Below are positions 51,934-60,044 of a stretch of DNA of 64,000 nt, piece after piece (the stretch's first letter is position 1; each line of letters starts with the position of its first letter). This DNA comes from Gehongia tenuis. Its GTDB lineage: Bacteria; Bacillota; Clostridia; Christensenellales; NSJ-53. Made by a program: the position numbers and the translations under genes. Below the pieces are notes generated by a model. The model was not told the DNA's origin, ran no database searches, and saw nothing but the letters and a program-made list of their open reading frames with translations. The DNA is taken from positions 114,276 to 178,275 of the forward strand of contig NZ_JACRSR010000004.1 in NCBI RefSeq assembly GCF_014384795.1. The letters run 5' to 3'.

Positions 51934-53007
51934 TTGAAGGCGCTGACGCGATTTGGCAAGGAGTTCGGAGGCTATCGGTTTATGGATGTGCCTGAACCCA
52001 CCTGCGGGGACGAGGACATCATTGTCGAGATCAAGGCGGCCGCCATTTGCGGCGCGGACATGAAGCATTTTCGTGTGGAGAACGGATCGGACGAATTCAA
52101 CTCCATTCGCGGCCATGAGTTTGCCGGCGAAATTGTGGAAGTGGGCAAAAAGGTGAAGGATTGGCATGTGGGTCAGCGGGTGGTTTCGGACAATTCCGGC
52201 CACGTATGCGGCGTGTGCCCCTCCTGTGACGCGGGGGACTTTCTCACCTGCCGGGAGAAGGTGAATTTGGGCCTTGACAACAATACCTGGGGCGGTGGAT
52301 TCACCAAATACTGCAAGATCCCGGGCGAAATTCTGCGCATTCATAAGCACGCCATCTGGGAGGTTCCAGAGAACCTCTCCTATGAGGAGGTGTGCGTCAT
52401 GGACCCCATCAGCAACGCCTACAAGGCTGTGGCCCAGCGTTCGTCGCTGCTGCCCGGTCAGGACGTGGTGGTCTTCGGCACAGGCCCTCTTGGACTGTTC
52501 TCCCTGCAGATTGCAAAGCTCATGGGCGCCGTCAATATTGTGATGGTGGGTCTGGAGGAGGATACCAAGGTCCGTTTCGGCGTGGCCAAGCAGCTGGGCG
52601 CCACCCACGTGGTCAACGGCTCCCGGGAGGACGTGGTGGCCACCTGCCAAAAGATCTGCGGCAAGGATAACCTGGGGCTGGTGGTGGAATGCTCTGGCGC
52701 CAATATCGCTCTCAAGCAGGCCATTGAAATGCTTCGGCCCAACGGCGAAGTGGTCCGTGTGGGCATGGGCTTCAAGCCCCTGGAATATTCCATCAATGAT
52801 ATCAGCACCAATGCCATCTCCATCATCGGACATATGGCTTACGACTCCACTTCCTGGCGCAACGCTCTGCGCCTATTGGCGGCGGGCAAAATTCAGGTTA
52901 AGCCCATGATCACCCACCGCATCGGCCTCTCCCACTGGGAGGAGGGCTTCGAGGCCATGGCCAACAAATCGGCCATCAAGGTTATCATGCATTACGATTG
53001 TGATTGA
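51934..53007 (+). CDS. Zinc-dependent medium-chain dehydrogenase
   Basis: The 357-residue protein has the MDR fold with a catalytic zinc site (AAAICGADMKHF, IRGHEFAGEIV) and a structural zinc loop (CGVCPSCDAGDFLTC). The Rossmann motif is VVVFGTGPLGLFSLQIAK. The family oxidises sugar alcohols, sugar acids or threonine with NAD(P). The TTG at 51934 follows AAGGAG by 8 bases. It opens a five-gene operon with a second dehydrogenase, aldolase, kinase and aldo/keto reductase. Confidence 0.9.
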   Translation: MKALTRFGKEFGGYRFMDVPEPTCGDEDIIVEIKAAAICGADMKHFRVENGSDEFNSIRGHEFAGEIVEVGKKVKDWHVGQRVVSDNSGHVCGVCPSCDAGDFLTCREKVNLGLDNNTWGGGFTKYCKIPGEILRIHKHAIWEVPENLSYEEVCVMDPISNAYKAVAQRSSLLPGQDVVVFGTGPLGLFSLQIAKLMGAVNIVMVGLEEDTKVRFGVAKQLGATHVVNGSREDVVATCQKICGKDNLGLVVECSGANIALKQAIEMLRPNGEVVRVGMGFKPLEYSINDISTNAISIIGHMAYDSTSWRNALRLLAAGKIQVKPMITHRIGLSHWEEGFEAMANKSAIKVIMHYDCD

Positions 53008-53022
53008 ACGGGGGCAGCAGCA

Positions 53023-54066
53023 ATGAAGAATACACAAGTGACTCTGGTCGTTCCCGGCACCACCAAGATTGAGGAGGTGCCCGTGCCCAAGCCCGGCAGG
53101 GGCGAGGTGCTGATTCAGGTGGACACCGTGGGTATCTGCGGTTCGGACGTGCACAGCTTTGAATCGGGACCCTTCATTCCGCCCAAAGATCCGAATCAGA
53201 AAATAGGTCTTGGCCACGAATGCGCCGGCACGGTGGTGTCCGTGGGCGAAGAGGTGGAGGACTTTAAGGCCGGCGACCGGGTGTGCATCGAGCCCGGCGT
53301 ACCCTGCGGCGAATGCCGGTTCTGCCATGAGGGACGCTACAACCTTTGTCTCAAGATGGATTTCATGGCTACGCAGCCCAATTACCGGGGCGCGCTGACC
53401 AACTATCTGGTTCATCCCGCCAGCATGACCTATCATCTGCCCGATACCATGAGCTTTCTGGAGGGCGCACTGGTGGAGCCCGCTTCCGTGGGCATGCACG
53501 CCGCCATGGAGGCCCAGGTGGGTCCGGGCAAAAAGGTGGTCATTCTCGGCGCGGGCTGCATTGGACTGATGACCTTGCAGGCGGCCAGGCTCATGGGCGC
53601 CGATGACATCGTGGTGGTGGATATGATGGAGAAACGTCTGGAGATGGCCAGACGCCTGGGCGCCACGGCCACGGTGGACGCTTCCAGGGAGGACACCGTC
53701 TCCGCCTGCAAAGCCATTCTGGGTGAGCTGGGTGCGGATGTCGTCTTTGAAACTGCAGGCAGCCGTGTCACGGCGGCCCAGGCGCCCAGCCTGGTCATGC
53801 GGGGCGGCAAAATTATGATCGTGGGTACCATTCCCGGCGAAACCCCCATCGATTTTCTGAAGATCAACCGCGAGGTGAGCATTCAGACCGTTTTTCGTTA
53901 CGCCAACCGCTATCCCATGACCATCCGGGCCATTGCGGAGAAGCGTTTGGATGTGGCGTCCATGGTCACCCACATTTTCCCTTATGGGGAGAGCCAGCGT
54001 GCTTTCGAGGAGTCGGTGAAGAATAAGGCCGATATCATCAAGGGCGCTATCGAAATCAAAGGTTAG
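53023..54066 (+). CDS. Zinc-dependent polyol dehydrogenase (sorbitol/iditol dehydrogenase-like)
   Basis: The 347-residue MDR enzyme shows a catalytic zinc site (GICGSDVHSFE, LGHECAGTVV), structural zinc cysteines (PCGECRFCHEGRYNLC) and cofactor motif VVILGAGCIGLMTLQAA. The GxxPPKDPNQKIGLGHE form and overall pattern fit the sorbitol/L-iditol 2-dehydrogenase branch. It probably turns a polyol into a ketose for the downstream kinase and aldolase. It follows the first dehydrogenase by 15 bases. Confidence 0.9.
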   Translation: MKNTQVTLVVPGTTKIEEVPVPKPGRGEVLIQVDTVGICGSDVHSFESGPFIPPKDPNQKIGLGHECAGTVVSVGEEVEDFKAGDRVCIEPGVPCGECRFCHEGRYNLCLKMDFMATQPNYRGALTNYLVHPASMTYHLPDTMSFLEGALVEPASVGMHAAMEAQVGPGKKVVILGAGCIGLMTLQAARLMGADDIVVVDMMEKRLEMARRLGATATVDASREDTVSACKAILGELGADVVFETAGSRVTAAQAPSLVMRGGKIMIVGTIPGETPIDFLKINREVSIQTVFRYANRYPMTIRAIAEKRLDVASMVTHIFPYGESQRAFEESVKNKADIIKGAIEIKG

Positions 54067-54080
54067 AGAGGAGATTCTCA

Positions 54081-54920
54081 ATGTTTGCCAATATGAAATT
54101 CTGGGAAACCGATGCCCAGGCGAAGGGCTATGCTGTGCCGCACTTCAACGTATGGAATATGGAGATGCTGCAGGGAGCCTTGGATGCCGCCACGGAGCTT
54201 CATAGCCCCGTGATTATCTCCATGGGCACCGGCTTCTTGCAAAATACGGTCTTTGAAAATTATGCTCCCGCCATGGTGAAAGCAGGCATGGAAGCGCCGG
54301 TACCGGTGATTCTGCACTGGGATCACGGCCGCAGCTTTGATATTGTGAAGCATGCTTATGCCATGGGCATGAATTCGGTGATGATTGATAAGTCCGCCGA
54401 GGATTTTGAAACCAATATCCGGCTGACCAAGGAAGTGGTGGACCATTTCCATCCCATGGGCGTACCGGTAGAGGCAGAATTGGGCCATGTGGGCAATGAA
54501 ACCGTGTACGAGGAAGCGCTGGCCAACTACAAATACACCGATCCCGATCAGGCCGCGGAGTTTGTGGAGCGCACGGGCTGCGATTCCCTGGCGGTGGCCA
54601 TCGGCAATCAGCACGGTGTTTACACGTCGCCGCCCAAGCTGAACTTTGACGTGGTGCGGAAGGTGCGCCGAGCCGTATCGGTGCCGCTGGTTCTTCATGG
54701 GGCTTCGGGAATCAGTGACGAGGATATCAAAACGGCGATTTCCCTCGGCATCGCCAAGATCAATATTCATACTGAACTGTGCGAAGCCGCCATGCAGGCT
54801 GTGGCGGCGAACCCCGGCACCACCTTCCTGGATTTGGAGCAGAAGGTGCGGGCGGCCATCAAGCAGCGGGCCATGGAAAAGATTTTGCTGTTTGGCAGCG
54901 ATGGAAAGGCGGATCGGTAA
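54081..54920 (+). CDS. Class II (zinc) ketose-bisphosphate aldolase
   Basis: The 279-residue protein belongs to the class II fructose/tagatose-bisphosphate aldolases. Zinc and phosphate motifs are VILHWDHGRSFD, EAELGHVGNETV, GNQHGVYTSPPKLNFD, LHGASG and KINIHTEL. The usual HLDHG is HWDHG here. The size and context fit the GatY/KbaY or IolJ type acting on tagatose- or deoxy-keto-sugar phosphates more than the glycolytic enzyme. The stop shares its final A with the start codon of the kinase gene. Confidence 0.9.
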   Translation: MFANMKFWETDAQAKGYAVPHFNVWNMEMLQGALDAATELHSPVIISMGTGFLQNTVFENYAPAMVKAGMEAPVPVILHWDHGRSFDIVKHAYAMGMNSVMIDKSAEDFETNIRLTKEVVDHFHPMGVPVEAELGHVGNETVYEEALANYKYTDPDQAAEFVERTGCDSLAVAIGNQHGVYTSPPKLNFDVVRKVRRAVSVPLVLHGASGISDEDIKTAISLGIAKINIHTELCEAAMQAVAANPGTTFLDLEQKVRAAIKQRAMEKILLFGSDGKADR

Positions 54921-55885
54921 TGGCCCAAAACTGGGATGTCATTTGCGTGGGGGCGGCCCTGGTGGACGTTCCCCTCAAACCGGTGGACAAAAGCATCTTC
55001 GATCATGAGTCCTATCCGCTGGATAACATCGCCATGACCATCGGCGGCGATGCCATCAATGAGGCGACCATTCTGTCCCGGCTGGGCGCCAAAGTGGCGC
55101 TGAATGCTCTGGTAGGTAACGATCCTGCAGGGTGGTACATCCGAAGCTTCTGTGAGAAAAACGGGGTGGACACCAAGGGCCTGACGGTGGATGAAGCGGT
55201 GAACACCTCCATCAATATCGGCCTGGTGGCCGCCGATGGCGAAAGAACCTTTGTCACAAACCGCAATGGAAGCCTGTGGAAGATGGAGCTCCAGCATGTG
55301 AACATGGAGCTTATTGCGCAAGCCAGGGTTCTGTCTTTGGCCAGCTTCTTCAACAATCCCAGACTGGACGGCAAAGCGCTGGTGGAGGTTTTCCGAAGGG
55401 CCAAGGATGCAGGCCTTATCATCTGTGCGGATATGATCTTCCCTCGACTGGGTGAAACTCTGGAGGATGTGCGGGAAGCGCTATCCTATGTGGATTATTT
55501 TTTTGCGAACCGCGATGAGGCGGCGCTTTTGGCGCAAAAGGAAAGCCTGCAGGAGATTGCGGATGTCTTTTTAGTCGCGGGCGTTCGAAACATCATCATC
55601 AAGGTGGGCAAGGATGGCTGCTATATTCAAAATGCTGAGCAGGCTTATTCTATCCCAGCTTTTAAGGGCGCAAAAATGGCGGACACCATCGGCGCCGGGG
55701 ACAATTTCGCCGCCGGTTTTATCCGGGCGATTTTGGATGGCCGTTCCGTAAAGGAATGCGGCGAATACGCCAACGCCGTGGCCTCTCTGTCCGTGGAGGG
55801 TGTGGGCGCCACGTCCGGCGTGAGAAGCCGGGAACAGGTGAAGGAGCGTTACGAGGCGTACAGGATGCAAGGAGGGGATAGATGA
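54920..55885 (+). CDS. PfkB-family carbohydrate kinase
   Basis: The 321-residue ribokinase-fold enzyme has the substrate-site GGDAINEATILSRLGAKV, an anion-hole/catalytic motif DTIGAGDNFAAGF near the C-terminus and the expected length. It phosphorylates a sugar, perhaps the ketose made by the upstream dehydrogenases, giving a substrate for the aldolase. The start shares one base with the aldolase stop, and the stop overlaps the next start. Confidence 0.9.
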   Translation: MAQNWDVICVGAALVDVPLKPVDKSIFDHESYPLDNIAMTIGGDAINEATILSRLGAKVALNALVGNDPAGWYIRSFCEKNGVDTKGLTVDEAVNTSINIGLVAADGERTFVTNRNGSLWKMELQHVNMELIAQARVLSLASFFNNPRLDGKALVEVFRRAKDAGLIICADMIFPRLGETLEDVREALSYVDYFFANRDEAALLAQKESLQEIADVFLVAGVRNIIIKVGKDGCYIQNAEQAYSIPAFKGAKMADTIGAGDNFAAGFIRAILDGRSVKECGEYANAVASLSVEGVGATSGVRSREQVKERYEAYRMQGGDR

Positions 55886-56865
55886 TGAAGCAAATCAAGT
55901 TGGGTAAGACCGACCGATCCATTTCCCGTCTGGGCTTGGGTACCTGGGCCATTGGGGGCGGGCCTGCCTGGGGCGGGGATAAGGATCTCGATGAATGCAT
56001 CAGCACCATCCGGGCGTGTCCGGAGCTGGGCATCAATCTGGTGGATACGGCGCCGGGCTATAACTTTGGCCAAAGCGAGGAGATCGTGGGCAAAGCCCTT
56101 TCTGGGATGAACCGCGAAGAGATGGTGCTCATCACCAAGTGCGGTATCGTGTGGACGCGGCTGGGCAGCCTGTTCAACAAGGTGGGCGACCGTCAGCTCT
56201 ATAAAAATTTGACCCGGGAATCCATCTTCGAGGAGATCCAAATGTCCCTTGAACGTCTGGGCACCGATTACATTGATGTGTACATGGTGCATTGGCCTTC
56301 GGTGGAACCCTTCAATACGCCCATCAAGGAGACTATGGACGCACTGAACGATCTCAAAAGACAAGGCCTCATCCGAGCCATCGGTGCGGCGAACCTCTCT
56401 CCTGCTCAAGTGGAGGAGTATTCAAATTATGGGGAACTGGATATCGTCCAAGGAAAATACAGCGTACTGGACCGGGCGGTGGAGGAAGAACTCATCCCCG
56501 TGCTGAAAAAGCATGGCATCACCCTACAGGCCTATTCCCCTTTGGAACAGGGACTTTTAAGCGGCGCTCTGGGCCGCGACTACGAGCCCCAGGGTGCACA
56601 GTGCAATAAGAAATGGTTCCAGCGGGAGAATATGCTGAAGGCCATGGATATGATGGATGCCTGGACGCCGCTTACCCAAAAATACAACTGCACCATTCCC
56701 GCCCTGGCTCTTGCCTGGGTGATGGCCCAGGGCGACTTCATTACCGTGCTGTCCGGCGCCATCACCGTGGATCAGCTTAAAGAGAATATCAATGCAGCCA
56801 ACATTGAGCTGTCCCATGAGGATGCTGAGATCATGCGCAAGATGGCCCAGGATATTGACAACTAG
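55882..56865 (+). CDS. Aldo/keto reductase
   Basis: The 327-residue NADP-dependent reductase has the AKR tetrad regions: NLVDTAPGYNFGQSEE (Asp and Tyr), LITKCG (Lys) and YMVHWPSV (His). GLGTWAIGGGPAWGG and VLSGAITVDQLKEN are typical of the bacterial Tas/YajO-like group. It may reduce the aldehyde released by the aldolase or act on the input sugar. GGAGG lies 6 or 9 bases before the two adjacent ATGs (55882, 55885). It closes the operon. Confidence 0.9.
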   Translation: MMKQIKLGKTDRSISRLGLGTWAIGGGPAWGGDKDLDECISTIRACPELGINLVDTAPGYNFGQSEEIVGKALSGMNREEMVLITKCGIVWTRLGSLFNKVGDRQLYKNLTRESIFEEIQMSLERLGTDYIDVYMVHWPSVEPFNTPIKETMDALNDLKRQGLIRAIGAANLSPAQVEEYSNYGELDIVQGKYSVLDRAVEEELIPVLKKHGITLQAYSPLEQGLLSGALGRDYEPQGAQCNKKWFQRENMLKAMDMMDAWTPLTQKYNCTIPALALAWVMAQGDFITVLSGAITVDQLKENINAANIELSHEDAEIMRKMAQDIDN

Positions 56866-56894
56866 ATCCTTGTAGATCCTTATAAAAGTGCGAG

Positions 56895-56918
56895 GGCTCC
56901 TGTACATCAGGAGCCTTT
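56895..56918 (+). terminator. Terminator of the polyol/sugar operon
   Basis: GGCTCCTG/CAGGAGCC with a 5-base loop, followed by TTTGCTGTT; the stem is strong but the T tract is poor. Confidence 0.65.
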
Positions 56919-56992
56919 GCTGTTGCCGAAAAAATTGATGCTGTGAAATGCCGGCCTTACCGATGCTTCTTTCATTTCCTTAAAAAAGGAGA

Positions 56993-56998
56993 TATAAT
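56993..56998 (+). promoter_or_regulatory. -10 of the pyruvate-kinase-C-domain gene
   Basis: A perfect TATAAT lies 126 bases before the start codon. The -35 position is TTTCAT-like at 17-base spacing. The long interval forms a structured leader. Confidence 0.6.
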
Positions 56999-57015
56999 TA
57001 TACAATGGTTGAGCG

Positions 57016-57100
57016 GCGCGGCTGGTTTGCGTCTGGCCCCGCGAAGCATGAATTAACGGAGGGACCGGAGGAGCCCTTCCATTCAGCAAAGAAGCCGCGC
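57016..57100 (+). ncRNA. Candidate structured 5' leader (possible riboswitch or protein-binding RNA)
   Basis: An 8-bp closing helix GCGCGGCT (57016-57023) / AGCCGCGC (57093-57100) encloses TTTGC (57026-57030) / GCAAA (57086-57090). Inside lies a hairpin GGAGGG (57058-57063) / CCCTTCC (57074-57080). The helices nest cleanly and end 5 bases before the ribosome site. It does not match any riboswitch class I recognise. Confidence 0.5.
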
Positions 57101-57123
57101 ACTTAAAAGGAGGATTGAATTTC

Positions 57124-57666
57124 ATGTATTTTGAAAAGGCCGGCAGCATGAATACGGAAAAGACCTTGGAGCTGGCGTGTCAAGCTGCCAAAGACAAGAA
57201 CATTCATCACATTGTAGTGGCGTCGACGACGGGGCAGACAGCCTTGCGCTTCACGGGAATGGACGAGAATATCGTCTGCGTTACACTTGTTAATGGATTT
57301 AAGAACAAGGGTGAAAATATGATGCCTTCGGAACAGCGTGTGCGGCTGAAGGAAATGGGCATCAAGGTGCTTACCGCGTCCCATGCGCTGAGCGGCGTTG
57401 AGGGCGGCATAAGCAGAAAATTCAGCGGGATTTATCCCGCCGAAATGATTGCGAATACGCTGTACATGTTTGGTCAGGGAGTTAAGGTCTGCGTTGAGAT
57501 TGCCATAATGGCTCTGGATGCGGGATTGATACCCTATGGAGAAAAAATAGTTGCGATTGCCGGAACGGGTCATGGCGCTGATACGGCTATGATTCTAACT
57601 CCTGCCCACGCGGCGGATATCTTCAGCTTTAAAATAAATGAAATCATCTGCAAACCGTCTTTGTAG
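57124..57666 (+). CDS. Stand-alone pyruvate-kinase C-terminal-domain protein
   Basis: The 180-residue protein resembles only the C-terminal (allosteric) domain of pyruvate kinase, as in the opening TLELACQAAKDKNIHHIVVASTTGQTA. It lacks the catalytic barrel, so it cannot be a pyruvate kinase. Such orphan domains occur in Clostridia and Archaea with no known role; nucleotide or sugar-phosphate sensing is a possibility. ATG 57124 follows AAGGAGG by 10 bases. It is preceded by a structured leader and stands alone. Confidence 0.78.
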   Translation: MYFEKAGSMNTEKTLELACQAAKDKNIHHIVVASTTGQTALRFTGMDENIVCVTLVNGFKNKGENMMPSEQRVRLKEMGIKVLTASHALSGVEGGISRKFSGIYPAEMIANTLYMFGQGVKVCVEIAIMALDAGLIPYGEKIVAIAGTGHGADTAMILTPAHAADIFSFKINEIICKPSL

Positions 57667-57743
57667 GTAACTGCGGACATGCAGTTTAACGGATGCGAGC
57701 TTCGGCGCACAGCGTAATGGGGCCATTCGGCCTGAAACGAATA

Positions 57744-57773
57744 AAAACGCGCAGACTCATTGCCTGCGCGTTT
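57744..57773. terminator. Bidirectional terminator after the tRNA-Ser genes
   Basis: CGCGCAG (57748-57754) and CTGCGCG (57764-57770), flanked by AAAA and TTTT, abut the CCA end of tRNA-Ser(GCU) on the minus strand and also face the plus-strand gene. Confidence 0.82.
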
Positions 57774-57867
57774 TGGCGGAGAAAGAGGGATTTGAACCCT
57801 CGCGCCGGTAAACCCGACCTACACCCTTAGCAGGGGCGCCCCTTCAGCCAAACTTGGGTATTTCTCC
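57774..57867 (-). tRNA. tRNA-Ser(GCU), CCA encoded
   Basis: On the minus strand a 7-bp acceptor stem GGAGAAA/TTTCTCC, anticodon stem CGCCC/GGGTG with loop CTGCTAA (anticodon GCT), a long type II variable arm and a T arm GAGGG-TTCAAAT-CCCTC are all present. GCCA ends the molecule. It decodes AGC and AGU. Confidence 0.95.
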
Positions 57868-57908
57868 ACGTTTGCCCTACAAGTATTTCCTATTATCATG
57901 GAAGATGC

Positions 57909-57997
57909 TGGCGGAGAGAGAGGGATTCGAACCCTCGGTGCTTTGCAGCATCACTGGTTTTCAAGACCAGCTCCATAAACCTCTCGGACATCTCTCC
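57909..57997 (-). tRNA. tRNA-Ser(UGA), CCA encoded
   Basis: The minus strand shows acceptor GGAGAGA/TCTCTCC, anticodon stem CTGGT/ACCAG with loop CTTGAAA (anticodon TGA), a long variable arm and T loop TTCGAAT. GCCA ends the molecule. It lies 41 bases upstream of tRNA-Ser(GCU) and shares its promoter. Confidence 0.95.
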
Positions 57998-58011
57998 ATA
58001 AAGGCTTAATT

Positions 58012-58040
58012 AGTATAACAAAAACCCATCGGACTGTCAA
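58012..58040 (-). promoter_or_regulatory. Sigma-A promoter of the tRNA-Ser pair
   Basis: On the minus strand TTGACA (58040-58035) and TATACT (58017-58012) are spaced by 17 bases, 15 bases before the first tRNA. Confidence 0.85.
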
Positions 58041-58135
58041 CGGTCCTAGAACAAGCATTCCCCGGATAAAATCATTTTATTTTGCATGAATATGGCTATA
58101 CTAAGGGCAAATATCCGTGAAAGGAAGGGATGGTT

Positions 58136-58300
58136 GTGGCCCAAGTAACTTGCAGCGTGTGTCAGGCGCAGTTTGATTCCAGGTCCATGCAAGTGTGTCC
58201 CGAATGCCATGCTTATATCTGCAATGAATGCGCCAAAACTTATGGCGGTTATTGCGAAAACTGCTACGAAGACGAGGATCATTTCTACTGGCGGCAGTAA
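58136..58300 (+). CDS. 54-residue cysteine-rich protein, double zinc-knuckle type
   Basis: A short frame encodes 54 residues with four CxxC pairs: VTCSVC, VCPECH, ICNEC and YCENCY. It ends with an acidic DEDHFYWRQ tail. The eight cysteines in evenly spaced pairs suggest two bound zinc ions, like small treble-clef or RING-like proteins. The GTG at 58136 follows GAAGG by 7 bases; ATG 58130 lies only one base from that site. A strong terminator follows its stop directly, supporting a real transcript. I do not recognise the family. Confidence 0.72.
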   Translation: MAQVTCSVCQAQFDSRSMQVCPECHAYICNECAKTYGGYCENCYEDEDHFYWRQ

Positions 58301-58331
58301 AAAAAGCGGCGTCCAAAGGACGCCGCTTTTT
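58301..58331. terminator. Bidirectional terminator between the small zinc protein and glnS
   Basis: GCGGCGTCC-AAA-GGACGCCGC flanked by AAAAA and TTTTT. Confidence 0.9.
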
Positions 58332-58336
58332 CTTCG

Positions 58337-59986
58337 TTATTTTTTGTTGGCCTTGGCCCAGCTGTCCCGAAGCCCCACGATCCGGTTGAACACCAGATTG
58401 CCGGCTGTGAAAAGATGACGGTCCGCCACGAAATACCCCTGACGCAGGAACTGGAAGGACTGCTCGGGCTGGGCTTTGGCCAAGGAGGCCTCCACCTTTG
58501 CCTGGACGATCGAAACGGAGTCGGGATTGAGCCGCTCCATATAATCCTTGCTTTCGTCCTCGTCCAGGAGATAGTCGTACAGACGAACGGTGGCATCAAG
58601 GGCGGTTGACGCGTCCACCCAGTGCAGGGTGCCCTTTACCTTGCGCTCGCTGCCCGGTTCGCCACTCTTGCTGGTGGGATCATAGGTGCAGCGCAGCTCC
58701 ACGATGCGGCCATTGGCGTCCTTGAGCACTTCCTCGCATTTGATGATATAGGCGCCCTTCAGGCGAACCTCGCCGCCGGGGCGGAGCCGGAAAAACTTTT
58801 TCGGTGGATCCTCCATGAAATCCTCGGCTTCGATGTAGAGCTCCCGGGAGAAGGCGACCTCCCGCGTGCCCATTTCCGGGGCCTCCGGATTGTTTTCCAC
58901 CGGCAGAAGCTCATGCTTATCCTCGGGATAGTTGGTCAAAACCACCTTGACGGGATGGAGTACGGCCATCACCCGCGGCGCCTTGCCGGACAGATCTTCC
59001 CGGATGCAGTGCTCGAGAAGGGCGATATCCACTACGCTGTTGGCCTTGGCAACGCCGGCCTTTTCACACAGCATGCGGATGGATTCGGGCGTATAGCCCC
59101 TGCGGCGCAAGCCGACCAGGGTGGGCATGCGGGGATCGTCCCAGCCCTCCACCACGCCTTCATCGACCAGGCGTTTCAGGAAGCGTTTGCTCATGATGGT
59201 GCGGGTGAGGTTGAGCCGGGCAAATTCGATCTGCTGCGGCGGAATTTCGATCTCGCACTCCCGGATGACCCAGTCATAGAGGGGCCGGTGATTCTCAAAT
59301 TCCAAAGAGCAGCACGAATGGGTGATTCCTTCAACCGCATCCTCCAGAGGATGGGCGAAGTCGTAAAGAGGATAGACGCACCACTTATCCCCGGCATTGT
59401 GATGGGTGGCGTGAACGATGCGGTAGATGAGAGGGTCCCGCATGTTCATGTTGGGGGAGGCCATGTCGATCTTGGCCCGGAGCACCCGGGCTCCGTCGGG
59501 AAATTCCCCGTTTTTCATGCGTTCAAACAGGCCCAGATTCTCTTCCACGCTCCGATCCCGATAGGGACTATTCTTGCCCGGTTCGGTCAGGGTGCCCCGG
59601 TACTCCCGAATTTCATCGGCGGAAAGATCGCACACATAGGCCTTGCCCTTGCGGATGAGCAGCTGGGCATAGGCGTACAGCTTATCAAAATAATCGGATG
59701 CGAAATAAAGATGGTCCCAGGGACATCCCAGCCACAGGATATCCGCCTTTTCGGCTTCGACGTATTCCGTGTCCTCCTTGACAGGGTTGGTATCGTCAAA
59801 ACGCAGATTGAATTCGCCGCCGTATTTCTTGGCCAGGCCATGATTGAGCAAAATCGCCTTGGCATGGCCGATGTGGAGGTATCCATTGGGCTCCGGAGGA
59901 AAACGGGTGTGCACCTTGCCGCCCTTTCTCCCCTCCCGGAGATCCTCCTCCACGATTTCTTCAATAAAATTGAGCTTTTTATCCAA
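58337..59986 (-). CDS. glnS: Glutaminyl-tRNA synthetase
   Basis: The 549-residue class I synthetase has the HIGH motif at 38-41 ([13 protein letters not shown]), DDTNP, the KMSKS-type loop (TIMSKRFL) and the two C-terminal beta-barrel anticodon domains. It charges tRNA-Gln directly. Many Firmicutes instead use the Glu-tRNA amidotransferase route, so GlnRS here is notable but not rare in Clostridia. The TTG at 59986 follows GGGGAGG by 7 bases; the longer frame to 60034 has no ribosome site. It is 58 bases after serS and probably read from the serS T-box promoter. Confidence 0.93.
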   Translation of the reverse strand: MDKKLNFIEEIVEEDLREGRKGGKVHTRFPPEPNGYLHIGHAKAILLNHGLAKKYGGEFNLRFDDTNPVKEDTEYVEAEKADILWLGCPWDHLYFASDYFDKLYAYAQLLIRKGKAYVCDLSADEIREYRGTLTEPGKNSPYRDRSVEENLGLFERMKNGEFPDGARVLRAKIDMASPNMNMRDPLIYRIVHATHHNAGDKWCVYPLYDFAHPLEDAVEGITHSCCSLEFENHRPLYDWVIRECEIEIPPQQIEFARLNLTRTIMSKRFLKRLVDEGVVEGWDDPRMPTLVGLRRRGYTPESIRMLCEKAGVAKANSVVDIALLEHCIREDLSGKAPRVMAVLHPVKVVLTNYPEDKHELLPVENNPEAPEMGTREVAFSRELYIEAEDFMEDPPKKFFRLRPGGEVRLKGAYIIKCEEVLKDANGRIVELRCTYDPTSKSGEPGSERKVKGTLHWVDASTALDATVRLYDYLLDEDESKDYMERLNPDSVSIVQAKVEASLAKAQPEQSFQFLRQGYFVADRHLFTAGNLVFNRIVGLRDSWAKANKK

Positions 59987-60044
59987 CGCTGTTCCTCCCC
60001 TGATACTTTTTACCATGGTATCATTTTTCCGCATTTTTGCAAAG

